A DNA stretch of 49,626 nt from Candidatus Rokuibacteriota bacterium (GTDB taxonomy: Bacteria > Methylomirabilota > Methylomirabilia > Rokubacteriales > CSP1-6). The position numbers and the translations under genes were made by a program. Position 1 is the first letter of the stretch. Every line of letters starts with the position of its first letter. The notes beneath the pieces are model-generated. The model had not been told where the DNA came from. It saw only the letters and a program-made list of their open reading frames with translations, and searched no databases. This document shows positions 17,217 to 25,281 of this stretch, piece by piece. The stretch is taken from the NCBI GenBank assembly GCA_003220495.1, contig QHSP01000051.1, positions 1 through 49,626 of the forward strand, read 5' to 3'.

Positions 17217-19574
17217 GTGGGCGTGGACCTGCCGCGGCTCGTCGGCGCCCGCGTCGCGCGACGCGAGGATCCGCGCCTCCTGACCGGGCAGGGGAGCTAC
17301 GTCGACGACCACCGCCCGGCCCGGATGCTCTACGCCGCGTTTCTCCGCTCGCCGCACGCCCACGCGCGGATCGCGCGCATCGATGCGTCGGCGGCACTGG
17401 CGTTGCCCGGCGTCGCGGCGGTGCTGACCGGCGAGGACATCGCGCGCGCGGCAAAGCCCGTCCGCGCCGAGTCCAAGACGCCCGACGTCAAGACCACGAG
17501 CTTTCCGCCGCTCGCGCTCGGCAAGGTGCGTCACGTGGGCGAGGCCGTCGCAATGGTCGCCGCCGAGAGCCGCTACCTGGCCGAGGACGCGGTCGAGCAT
17601 CTCGCCGTCGAGTACGAGCCGCTGCCGGTCGTGAGGAACACCGACGAGGCGCTCGACCCGGCGAGCCCGGTGCTCCACGAGGACGCAGGAACGAACCTCC
17701 TGGTCGCCCGCGAGTTCGCCCGCGGCGACGTCGACGGCGCGCTGGCGGGCGCGGCGCTCGTCGTGCGCGAGCGGTTTCGCTTCCACCGGCACACGCCGGT
17801 CTGCATGGAGAACCGCGGCTGCCTCGCGGACTACGCGACGGGGAGCGCGATGCTCACCCTGCGCTCTTCCGCCCAGTGCCCCGGCCTCGTGCGCGACGTC
17901 CTGACCGACCTGCTCGGCATGCCCGAGCACCAGATCCGCGTGGTCGCGACCGACGTCGGCGGCGGCTTCGGCGCCAAGGCCTCGCTCTACCCGGAGGAGA
18001 TCGCCACCTGCGTGATGGCGCGGCGACTGGGACGCCCGGTGAAGTGGATCGGCGATCGCCGCGAGGACCTGCTCTCGACCACGCAGGCGTGGGACGAGAT
18101 CGTCGAGGCCGAGCTTGGCGTGAACCGCGACGGCACCATCGTCGGCCTTCGCGCTCGGGTGACCGCCGACATCGGGGCGTACTCGATCTATCCGTGGACG
18201 GCCGCCATCGAGCCCGTGCAGACGATCAGCTTTCTGCCCGGGCCGTATCGGGTGCCGGCCTATCGCGGGCAGGCGCGAGGCGTTGCGACCTGCAAGGCTC
18301 CGCTCGGCCCGTACCGCGGCGTGGGGCGACCGCCGGCGGTCTTCGTGATCGAAGGCCTCATGGATCGAGCGGCGCGCCAGCTCGGGATCGACCCGACGGA
18401 GATCCGGCTCCGCAATTTCATCCGCGACGAGGATTTTCCTTACAAGTCGCCGTCGGGAATCGTGTGGGACAGGTCGAGCTTCACCGGCTCGCTCGTCAAG
18501 GCGCGCGAGGCGCTCGATTACCAGGCCGCGCGCGACGAGCAGGCGAAAGCCCGCGCCGCCGGGCGCTGGCTCGGCATCGGCGTCGCCTCCTACGTTGAGC
18601 TCACCGGTATCGGCTCGGCGATTCCGGTGTCGCCGGGCATGCCGGTCTCCACGGGCACCGAGGCGGCGACGATCCGCTTCGATCCGGCCGGCAAGGTCAC
18701 CGCCGTGTTCGGCGTCGCGTCCCACGGCCAGGGGCTCGAGACGACGCTCGCGCAGATCGTGGCGGACGAGGTCGGCGTGCCGATCGCGGACGTGCGCGTG
18801 CTCCACGGCGACACCGAGGTCTCGCCCTATGGGACCGGCACCTACGCGAGCCGAAGCCTCGTGCTGGCCGGCGGCGCGGCCATTCTCGCCGGCCGGGCTG
18901 TCCGCGAGAAGATGCTGCTGATCGCCGGCCATCTCCTGGAAGCCGATCCGGCCGACATCACGCTGATCGACGGCCGGTACGCCGTGCGCGGGATGCCCGA
19001 CCGGAGCGTAGCGGTCCGGCAGATCGCCCGCGCCGCCTACTCGGGCGCGCGTCAGCTGCCGAAGGGGCTCGAGCCCGGCCTGGAGGCGACGAAGTTCTAC
19101 GACCCGTACTACGGCACCGCCTCGAACGCGACCCACGTGGCGGTGGTCGAGGTGGACCACGCGACCTGCGAGGTGAAGACGCTCCGCTACGTCGTCGTCG
19201 AGGACTGCGGGCGCATGGTGAATCCGCTCATCGTCGACGGTCAGGTGCACGGCGGCGTCGCGCAGGGGATCGGCGCGGCGCTCCTCGAGGAGATCGTCTA
19301 CGACGACCACGGGCAGCTGCTCAGCGGCACCTTGATGGACTACGTCGTGCCCTCGGCGTGCGAGATTCCGATGATGGAAGTGCACCACCTGGAGACGCCG
19401 TCGCCGGTCACGCTCGGTGGATTCCGCGGCATGGGCGAGGGCGGGACCATCGGCGCGCCCGCGGCCATCGCCAACGCGATCGCCGACGCGCTGGCTCCGC
19501 TGGGGATCGAGGTCGCCGAGCTGCCGGTGAGCCCCGATCGCCTCTTCCGACTCATCGGGGCGCGCACGGGGTGA
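17217..19574 (+). CDS. molybdenum hydroxylase large subunit 2 (CoxL/XdhA family)
   Basis: A 785-residue molybdopterin subunit of the same family as the gene at 13350. Blocks are RLLTGQGSYVDD, VGGGFGAKAS, GPYRGVGRP and FRGMGEGGTIGAPA. The GPYRGVGRP loop matches the form II (non-CO) type of CoxL-like proteins, unlike the altered loop of large subunit 1. The catalytic Glu near the C-terminus is present. GTG start, 15 bp after the 2Fe-2S gene. It is followed within 5 bp by an SDR. Together the order is L1-M-S-L2-SDR. The substrate is unknown, but a heteroaromatic or aldehyde is typical. Confidence 0.87.
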   Translation: MGVDLPRLVGARVARREDPRLLTGQGSYVDDHRPARMLYAAFLRSPHAHARIARIDASAALALPGVAAVLTGEDIARAAKPVRAESKTPDVKTTSFPPLALGKVRHVGEAVAMVAAESRYLAEDAVEHLAVEYEPLPVVRNTDEALDPASPVLHEDAGTNLLVAREFARGDVDGALAGAALVVRERFRFHRHTPVCMENRGCLADYATGSAMLTLRSSAQCPGLVRDVLTDLLGMPEHQIRVVATDVGGGFGAKASLYPEEIATCVMARRLGRPVKWIGDRREDLLSTTQAWDEIVEAELGVNRDGTIVGLRARVTADIGAYSIYPWTAAIEPVQTISFLPGPYRVPAYRGQARGVATCKAPLGPYRGVGRPPAVFVIEGLMDRAARQLGIDPTEIRLRNFIRDEDFPYKSPSGIVWDRSSFTGSLVKAREALDYQAARDEQAKARAAGRWLGIGVASYVELTGIGSAIPVSPGMPVSTGTEAATIRFDPAGKVTAVFGVASHGQGLETTLAQIVADEVGVPIADVRVLHGDTEVSPYGTGTYASRSLVLAGGAAILAGRAVREKMLLIAGHLLEADPADITLIDGRYAVRGMPDRSVAVRQIARAAYSGARQLPKGLEPGLEATKFYDPYYGTASNATHVAVVEVDHATCEVKTLRYVVVEDCGRMVNPLIVDGQVHGGVAQGIGAALLEEIVYDDHGQLLSGTLMDYVVPSACEIPMMEVHHLETPSPVTLGGFRGMGEGGTIGAPAAIANAIADALAPLGIEVAELPVSPDRLFRLIGARTG

Positions 19575-19578
19575 GGGG

Positions 19579-20334
19579 ATGAATCTCGGGCTCGCCGGGA
19601 AGGTCGCGCTGGTCACCGGCGGCGCGCGCGACATCGGGCGCGAGATCTCGCTGACCTTGGCCCGCGAGGGCGCGGCCGTCGCCGTCAACTACATGCACTC
19701 GAAGCCCGATGCCGACTCGGTCGTGGCCGAGATCACCCGGGCCGGCGGCCGCGCGGCGGCCTATCAGACCGACGTGGCCGACTACGCGGCGGTGGGCCGC
19801 CTGATCGACCGTGTCGTCGCCGACCTCGGCCGGCTCGACGTCGTCGTCAACAACGCGGGCTACGTCGAGGCGAAGCTGTTCCTCGAAACGAAGCCCGAAG
19901 AGTGGAAGCGACAGGTGGACGTCGACCTCTACGGGGTCTTCAACATCTGCCACGCCGCGGCGCCGAAGCTGGCGGCCCAGAAGGGCGGACGCATCATCAG
20001 CATCGTCGGGGACTCGGCGCGCGTGGGCCAGCCGCGACTCGGCGTGTCGGCCGGGGCGCGCGGCGCGGTGCTCTCCCTCACGCGCACGCTCGCGAAGGAG
20101 CTCGGCCGTCAGAACATCACCGTGAACTCGCTCGCGCTCGGCTGGATCGAGACCTCGCACTCGGACCAGGAGTGGATCGCGAAGAATCGCGAGCGGATCC
20201 TCGCGTTCTACCCGATTCGCCGTCTCGGAAAGCCCGAAGACGTGGCGCCGCTCGTCGCCTTCCTCGCCTCCGACCTCGCCGGCTGGGTCACCGGGCAGAC
20301 GATCAGCGTGAGCGGCGGATACTCGACGGTCTGA
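19579..20334 (+). CDS. SDR-fold protein lacking the catalytic Tyr/Lys
   Basis: A 251-residue FabG-like protein. The cofactor motif TGGARDIG, NNAG (91-94) and the C-terminal VTGQTISVSGGY are classical. However, where relatives have YxxxK the sequence reads GVSAGARGAV: by alignment of the following LSLTRTLAKE block, the catalytic Tyr is Ser157 and the Lys is Arg161. It is therefore likely inactive as a standard dehydrogenase, or uses different chemistry. It is the last gene of the molybdenum hydroxylase operon and converges with a DUF35 gene (16-bp gap). It could bind NAD(P) or a substrate as a structural or regulatory partner. Confidence 0.8.
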   Translation: MNLGLAGKVALVTGGARDIGREISLTLAREGAAVAVNYMHSKPDADSVVAEITRAGGRAAAYQTDVADYAAVGRLIDRVVADLGRLDVVVNNAGYVEAKLFLETKPEEWKRQVDVDLYGVFNICHAAAPKLAAQKGGRIISIVGDSARVGQPRLGVSAGARGAVLSLTRTLAKELGRQNITVNSLALGWIETSHSDQEWIAKNRERILAFYPIRRLGKPEDVAPLVAFLASDLAGWVTGQTISVSGGYSTV

Positions 20335-20350
20335 CCGTCCCGACCATGGG

Positions 20351-20734
20351 CTACGCCGGCCCGAAGCCGACCGAGGCGGTCAGGTCCTTGGCAATGAGCG
20401 GCCGGAAGCGCACAGGCAGCCCCACGGCGAGCTTGTCGAGCGGAACGTCGACGATCCGGCCGAGGATCGAAACGCCCTCCTTGAGCCGCACCACGGCGAC
20501 GGCATAGGGGACGTCCGCCGCGTGCGCGCGAGGCGCGACGCGGATCACGGTAAAGCTCGCGATCGTGCCGTCGCCCACGAGCGTCACCGGCTGCCACTGA
20601 TGGGCGTGGCAGCTCGGGCACAGCTCCTTCGGCGGCATCGCGAGCTCGCCGCACGCGCCGCAACGGATGGCCGTGAGCTGTCCGGAGCGCGCCTTCTCGA
20701 AGAACACGCGCGCGGTGATGGTCGGCTCAGTCAC
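20351..20734 (-). CDS. DUF35 zinc-ribbon/OB-fold protein
   Basis: A 127-residue protein with a rubredoxin-like zinc ribbon (C25, C28, C39, C42 in CGACGELAMPPKELCPSC) followed by an OB-fold (about 55-115). Such proteins are obligatory partners of SCP2-type thiolases, where they bind CoA thioesters and bridge subunits. It starts with GTG and overlaps the thiolase stop by 8 bp on the same strand. The pair probably forms an acyl-CoA thiolase or Claisen complex at the end of the catabolic block. Confidence 0.88.
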   Translation of the reverse strand: MTEPTITARVFFEKARSGQLTAIRCGACGELAMPPKELCPSCHAHQWQPVTLVGDGTIASFTVIRVAPRAHAADVPYAVAVVRLKEGVSILGRIVDVPLDKLAVGLPVRFRPLIAKDLTASVGFGPA

Positions 20735-21881
20735 GACCGAAGAGGCTCACCAGGACGGTCGCCGTGTTGCCGCCGAGGGTGTGGGTGAGGCCCTTACGCG
20801 CGTCCTCGACCTGACGCGGCCCGGCCTCTCCGCGGAGCTGGGTCACGATCTCCGCCACCTGCGCGGCGCCGGTCGCCCCAATGGGGTGGCCCTTGGCCTT
20901 CAAGCCGCCCGACGGGTTCACCGGGATCTCACCGCCGAGACCGGTGAGACCCTTCTCGGCGGCGCGCCCGCCGGCGCCCGGCTCGAAGAGGCCGAGCCCC
21001 TCCGTGGCGACGATCTCGGCGATCGTGAAGCAGTCGTGCAGCTCGACGACGTCCACGTCGGACGGGCCGATCCCGGCCTGCCGGTAGGCCGCGGCCGCTG
21101 CCCGCTCGGTCGCCGGCACGCGCGAGAGATCGCGCTTGTCCCCGAGCAGCATCCAGTCCGACGCCGCCGCCGAGCCGAGCACCCACACGGGCTTGCGATG
21201 CTTGCGCGCGACCTCCTCGGAGGCGAGGACCACGGCCGCGCCGCCGTCGGAGAACGGGCAGCAGTCGAAGAGCTTGAGCGGATCGGCCACGTAGGCTGAC
21301 TTCAATACCTGCTCGATCGTGATCGGCTTCTGGAATTGCGCCTTCGGGTTGAGCGCGCCGTGACGGTGATTCTTCACGGCAACCGCGGCCATCTGGGCCT
21401 CGGTCGTGCCGTGCTTCTCCATGTGGGCCCGGGCGATCAGGGCGAAGACGCCGGGAAAGGTCAGGCCGAGCGGCTGCTCCCACACGGCGTCGGACGCGTA
21501 GGCGAAGTACTCGGTGGACTCCGCCGTGGAGACGTTCAGCACCCGTTCGGCGCCTCCGACCAGGATGACGTCCGAGACACCGGCGGCGATCTCCATCACG
21601 GCGTGACGGAACGCCGCGTGCGAGCTCGCGCACGCGGTCTCGAAGCGGGTCGTGGGCACCGACGGGATGCCCAGGACGGAAGCGGCCTGGGGCCCGGTGT
21701 GAAGCTGATGCTCGGTCTCGCCGCCCACGACGTTGCCGTAGTAGAGCGCTTGCACGGCGCTCGCGCGTATGCCGGCGTCGGTCAGCGCCTCGCGGGCCGC
21801 CTCGGCGAAGAGCTCGGCCGAGGTGCGGTCGTGCAGCCCGAATTTCGTCACTCCAACCCCGATCACGGCGACCCGACGCAT
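20727..21881 (-). CDS. SCP2/SCPx-type thiolase
   Basis: A 384-residue thiolase-fold enzyme. The nucleophilic Cys is C84 (FETACASSH), and the catalytic His is in the GHPIGATG block. The C-terminal CxG motif of classical thiolases is replaced (GGNTATVLV), as in SCP2-type members. The ATG at 21881 is set by GGGAGGA 7 bases upstream on the minus strand; longer in-frame starts lie in the promoter region. It overlaps its DUF35 partner. It is likely to cleave or form a beta-ketoacyl-CoA at the end of ring degradation. A TGCTAGCAT element about 20 bases upstream could be the -10. Confidence 0.87.
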   Translation of the reverse strand: MRRVAVIGVGVTKFGLHDRTSAELFAEAAREALTDAGIRASAVQALYYGNVVGGETEHQLHTGPQAASVLGIPSVPTTRFETACASSHAAFRHAVMEIAAGVSDVILVGGAERVLNVSTAESTEYFAYASDAVWEQPLGLTFPGVFALIARAHMEKHGTTEAQMAAVAVKNHRHGALNPKAQFQKPITIEQVLKSAYVADPLKLFDCCPFSDGGAAVVLASEEVARKHRKPVWVLGSAAASDWMLLGDKRDLSRVPATERAAAAAYRQAGIGPSDVDVVELHDCFTIAEIVATEGLGLFEPGAGGRAAEKGLTGLGGEIPVNPSGGLKAKGHPIGATGAAQVAEIVTQLRGEAGPRQVEDARKGLTHTLGGNTATVLVSLFGRD

Positions 21882-22026
21882 GGGAGTCCTCCCTCGTCGC
21901 ATGCTAGCATTAAAATCGGTGACTGCATCGCTGCCCGAGGAGGCTGACTGCCCGACCAATTCTTCTTGCTGTGACTGCCGTTCCCCGGGTTCAATGGTCT
22001 TCGGTGCCGAGACGGGTTAACTTCGC

Positions 22027-24150
22027 GTGCTGAGTGAAGAAGCGCTCATCATCGCCGCCGTCGCGGGCGCGTGCGTGCTGCTCGTGCTCGGCGTGCTCGA
22101 GCTGGTGTGGCCGACGCGGCCGCGTCACGCTCGCCGATCTCGGGGCGAGCCGGATCCCGCTCGCCCCGTGGCCGCCGCGCCTCCACGTCCGGCTCAGAGC
22201 ATCCTGCCGAGGCGGTTGATCGACTCGCCGTCGGCCTCGCGCCCGGCCGGCGGCTTCGTGTTCCCGCCGCCGGCCGACTACGTGCCGCCGCCGCTGCCGC
22301 GCGAGGAAGTCCGGCCCCTCACGCGTCCGATCGGGCTAGTCCGGCCCGCGACGGCCGAAGAGGCGACGATCCCGCCGCCGGTCGAACACGAGGCCTCGCC
22401 GCCCGTTGAACCGGTCGAAGCGCCTGTCGCGCCTCCGGAGCCCGAGCACGTCGTGCCGGCCTACATTCCGCCGCCGGCTGTCGAGATCGAGCCGCCGCCG
22501 ACCGAGCCCGCGGCGGCTCCAGTCGAGGCGGAGCCGTCCGCGTTCGAGCCCGATCCCCCGATCGGGCCGGAGCCGAGCCCGCTCGAGGCCGAGCCGCCAC
22601 GGTTCGAGGCGGAGGAGCCGCCGCAGCGGTTCGAGCCCGAGCCGCCGATGGTCGAGGTGAGCTCGACCGTCGTCGAGCCTGAGCCGGAGGTCGTCGAGCC
22701 GGAAGGACCTCTGGTCGACGTGTCGCCACCACCAGTCGAGCCAGCACCGCCAGCGACCGTGCCCGAGTCGCAGCCGATCGCACAGGTCCCGCCGTCATTC
22801 GAGCCCCTCGCGCCACCGCGCGCGCAGGTTCAGCCACCGCAACCGGCGGAGATTCCTACGCCGTCCAGACGCCGGCGCCGGAGCAAGATCTCACCGCACG
22901 CGCGCCCGCACCGGGTGCTGCGCCCGGGGTCGCCGGGAGGCTCGAGCGCCGAGCGCCCGGCGACCAACCTCGCGCCGCCGGCTCTGACCGAGGCGCCCGC
23001 GAGGCCGGCGCCACCCCCTCCGAGCGCTCCGGCGGCGATCGACGCGAAGGTTACGCGAGATTCGCCGCTCGTGGAACGCTGCTTCGCCCTTTATCAGGAA
23101 AAGCGCTTCGACGAGGTCCTGACGGTCGGCGAGCAGGCGCTCGCCGGATTTCGGCGAGACGCGGCCGGGCGTCCGTCCCGCGAGGCCGCGGCGCTCTGGT
23201 CCGTCATCGGGCTGGCGAAGCAGGCCCTCGGCGACGACGACGGCGCGCACGCGGCGCTCGAGTCGTCGATCGACGCGGCCTTCGAGGCGGAGCGCTCGAC
23301 CTACCGCAGGCATCTCGCCACTCACGCGCTCGAAGCCGCCCAGGCGCGGCTGGCGCGAGCGGACAGTCACGACCCCGGCGACCGGATGGCGGTGATCCGC
23401 TCGGCGATCGCGTGGACCGAACGCGGGCTTGCGGGCGCCCCGTCGGATCCGGCGCTCAGCGACGCGCGCGAAGCCTCGCACGAGGCGCTCTGGCAGGCGT
23501 ACGAGCAGGCCGCGACGGCGCTTCTCCAGCGGCAGGAATTCCCGGAGGCGCGACAGATCCTGCACGAGGCTCTGGATGACCCCAAGCTGCCCGCGGCGCG
23601 CGCGGCGGGGCTCAGGGGGTTGCTCTCCGGCACGTTCGGCGGCGAGATCGGTCAGCTCACGGCGCAGGCGATCCTCAGCATCCAGGAAGGGCGCGAGGCC
23701 GAAGCGCTGGGAGTGCTCCAGCGCGCCGAGGGGCTGCTCGCCGCGATCGCCACCGACGCGCTTCCGGCGACGCGTCGCGACGAAGTCGACCAGCGGCTGT
23801 GGTGGGGCTACGCCGAGCTCGGGAGCAGGCGACTCGACGCCGGCGACTACGAAGAGGCGCTCGATCCGCTCGTCCACTCGTTGCGCTTCACGTCGATCGG
23901 GCCGGAGCGTCAGGCCGAGACGCGCGCAGCGGTCGTCCGCGCGCTGGAGGGCATCGCGGCGGTGCGCGCGCTGTCCATTCGCCGCCTCGCCGAAGCCGGC
24001 AGCCGCGACGAAGCGATCGTCGCCGCGGGGGCGCTCCACGAGCTCGTGAGGCGCGGCCTCGAGCTCGGGATCACCGAGGACGAGCTGGTGGCGGCCTTCG
24101 CGCGGGTGCGCCGGCTGTGCGAAGAGCTCGGGATGGACGCGCGAGCGTAG
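22027..24150 (+). CDS. membrane-anchored Pro/Glu-rich protein with helical repeat C-terminus (FimV-like layout)
   Basis: A 707-residue protein I do not recognise by sequence. Residues about 7-28 form one membrane helix. About 35-345 is low complexity, dominated by Pro, Glu, Val and Ala, with many EPEPP-type runs. About 345-700 is alpha-helical with TPR-like segments (CFALYQEKRFDEVLTVGEQAL). This order resembles FimV-type pilus or polar hub proteins, but that is only an architectural analogy. GTG start with no clear Shine-Dalgarno. Neighbours are a c-di-GMP phosphodiesterase, a GGDEF protein and a fused GspA-GspB protein, all consistent with envelope secretion or pilus control. It converges with the HD-GYP gene. 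Confidence 0.6.
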   Translation: MLSEEALIIAAVAGACVLLVLGVLELVWPTRPRHARRSRGEPDPARPVAAAPPRPAQSILPRRLIDSPSASRPAGGFVFPPPADYVPPPLPREEVRPLTRPIGLVRPATAEEATIPPPVEHEASPPVEPVEAPVAPPEPEHVVPAYIPPPAVEIEPPPTEPAAAPVEAEPSAFEPDPPIGPEPSPLEAEPPRFEAEEPPQRFEPEPPMVEVSSTVVEPEPEVVEPEGPLVDVSPPPVEPAPPATVPESQPIAQVPPSFEPLAPPRAQVQPPQPAEIPTPSRRRRRSKISPHARPHRVLRPGSPGGSSAERPATNLAPPALTEAPARPAPPPPSAPAAIDAKVTRDSPLVERCFALYQEKRFDEVLTVGEQALAGFRRDAAGRPSREAAALWSVIGLAKQALGDDDGAHAALESSIDAAFEAERSTYRRHLATHALEAAQARLARADSHDPGDRMAVIRSAIAWTERGLAGAPSDPALSDAREASHEALWQAYEQAATALLQRQEFPEARQILHEALDDPKLPAARAAGLRGLLSGTFGGEIGQLTAQAILSIQEGREAEALGVLQRAEGLLAAIATDALPATRRDEVDQRLWWGYAELGSRRLDAGDYEEALDPLVHSLRFTSIGPERQAETRAAVVRALEGIAAVRALSIRRLAEAGSRDEAIVAAGALHELVRRGLELGITEDELVAAFARVRRLCEELGMDARA

Positions 24151-24189
24151 CGCGCGGCACCGTCGCGGCGCTGGGCCCCGCCGGATCGG

Positions 24190-24215
24190 GCGCGCCTATG
24201 AAAGGACCGGCGCGC
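24190..24215. terminator. hairpin between convergent genes
   Basis: GCGCGCC (24190-24196) and GGCGCGC (24209-24215) with a 12-base loop lie between the stop at 24150 and the minus-strand stop at 24216. No T-tract is present. Its position suggests bidirectional termination. Confidence 0.45.
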
Positions 24216-25280
24216 TCAGGGCTCGACGCTTTTTCGGCGGATCTCCTCGAGCAGGGTCTCGGGCACGTTGAAGAACGCCGTCACGACGGTGGGATCGAAG
24301 TGCTTGCCCGAGCAGCGCTTGATCTCGGCCTTGGCCACGTCGAACGGCTGCGCCTTCGAGTACGGGCGGTCGAAGGTGATCGCGTCGAAGGCGTCGACCA
24401 CCATGAAGATCCTGGCGCCCAGCGGAATCTCTTCGCCCCTGAGGCCACGCGGATAGCCGCTCCCGTCCCACTTCTCGTGGTGCGAGTAGACGATCGGCAC
24501 CGCGCCCTGCAGGAACGGGATCTTCTCGATCAGCTGCTTGCCGATCTCCGGATGGCGCCGCATGATCTTCCACTCGTCTTCGGTGAGGGGACCGGGCTTC
24601 AGCAAGATTCCGTCTGGGATGCCGATCTTGCCGATGTCGTGGAGCAGCACGCCGTGGGCGAGGGCCGGGAGGTCCGGCTCCGGCACGCCGTACACGCGCG
24701 CCGTCGCCATCGCATAGCCGTGCACGCGGCGCGAGTGTGATTCGGTCCCGACGTCGCGCGTGTCGAGGGCGGACCCGAGCGCCTCCAGGGTGGTCCGGTA
24801 GGCGTCCTGGAGCTCCCGGTTGAGCTGCGCCAGCCCGCGCGTCGCCTCTTCGACCCGTCGCTCGAGGAGCTCTTGATAGTGGCGGTGCTCGATCAGGAGC
24901 TGGCGCCGCTCGAGGGCGCGGTCGGCGGCGATGAGCAGCTCGTCCACGTTCACCGGCTTCATGATGAAGTCGTACGCGCCGAGCTTGAGGCTCGCGATCG
25001 CGGTCTTCACGTCGGCCGCGCCGGTGAGGACGATCACGGCCGCGTCGGGGTCGGCCTGACGGACTTGCTGGAGGAGATCGATGCCGCCCATGATCGGCAT
25101 CTTGAGGTCGGTGACGGTCAGCGGCGAGCGCGAGTCGCGGATCGAGGCCCGGAAGACCTCGACCCCTTCGTGTCCGTCATTGGCGAGCAGGCATTTGTAG
25201 CCGGCGCCGAGGAAGATCTGGTGCAGGACGTCGCGGACCTGCCGGTCGTCGTCGACGATCAGAACCTCTCGCTGCCCCAT
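24216..25280 (-). CDS. response regulator with HD-GYP c-di-GMP phosphodiesterase domain
   Basis: A 354-residue RpfG-type protein. The receiver (about 5-120) has D10-D12, phospho-acceptor D58 (TVTDLKMP) and K108 (IMKPV). A coiled coil at about 125-165 links to an HD-GYP domain: H214/D215 (LLHDIGKIGIPD), then SHHEKWDGSGYP at about 266-277 with the GYP motif intact, and VVDAFDAIT. It should hydrolyse cyclic di-GMP when phosphorylated. It is directly downstream of a GGDEF protein, separated by one base, so synthesis and breakdown enzymes are co-expressed. The cognate kinase is not adjacent. Confidence 0.9.
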   Translation of the reverse strand: MGQREVLIVDDDRQVRDVLHQIFLGAGYKCLLANDGHEGVEVFRASIRDSRSPLTVTDLKMPIMGGIDLLQQVRQADPDAAVIVLTGAADVKTAIASLKLGAYDFIMKPVNVDELLIAADRALERRQLLIEHRHYQELLERRVEEATRGLAQLNRELQDAYRTTLEALGSALDTRDVGTESHSRRVHGYAMATARVYGVPEPDLPALAHGVLLHDIGKIGIPDGILLKPGPLTEDEWKIMRRHPEIGKQLIEKIPFLQGAVPIVYSHHEKWDGSGYPRGLRGEEIPLGARIFMVVDAFDAITFDRPYSKAQPFDVAKAEIKRCSGKHFDPTVVTAFFNVPETLLEEIRRKSVEP

Positions 25281-25281
25281 G

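Noticed and set aside
1-19574. A complete nicotinate fermentation pathway
   Set aside because: The enamidase-like and molybdenum hydroxylase genes fit, but 6-oxotetrahydronicotinate-forming reductase, methyleneglutarate mutase and related genes are absent, and an O2-dependent extradiol dioxygenase argues for a different route.
16695-19688. A 997-codon open frame on the minus strand opposite the molybdenum hydroxylase genes
   Set aside because: Antisense shadow of a GC-rich gene: the plus strand has clear homology and motifs, while the minus frame is low-complexity Arg/Ala/Asp-rich with no motif.
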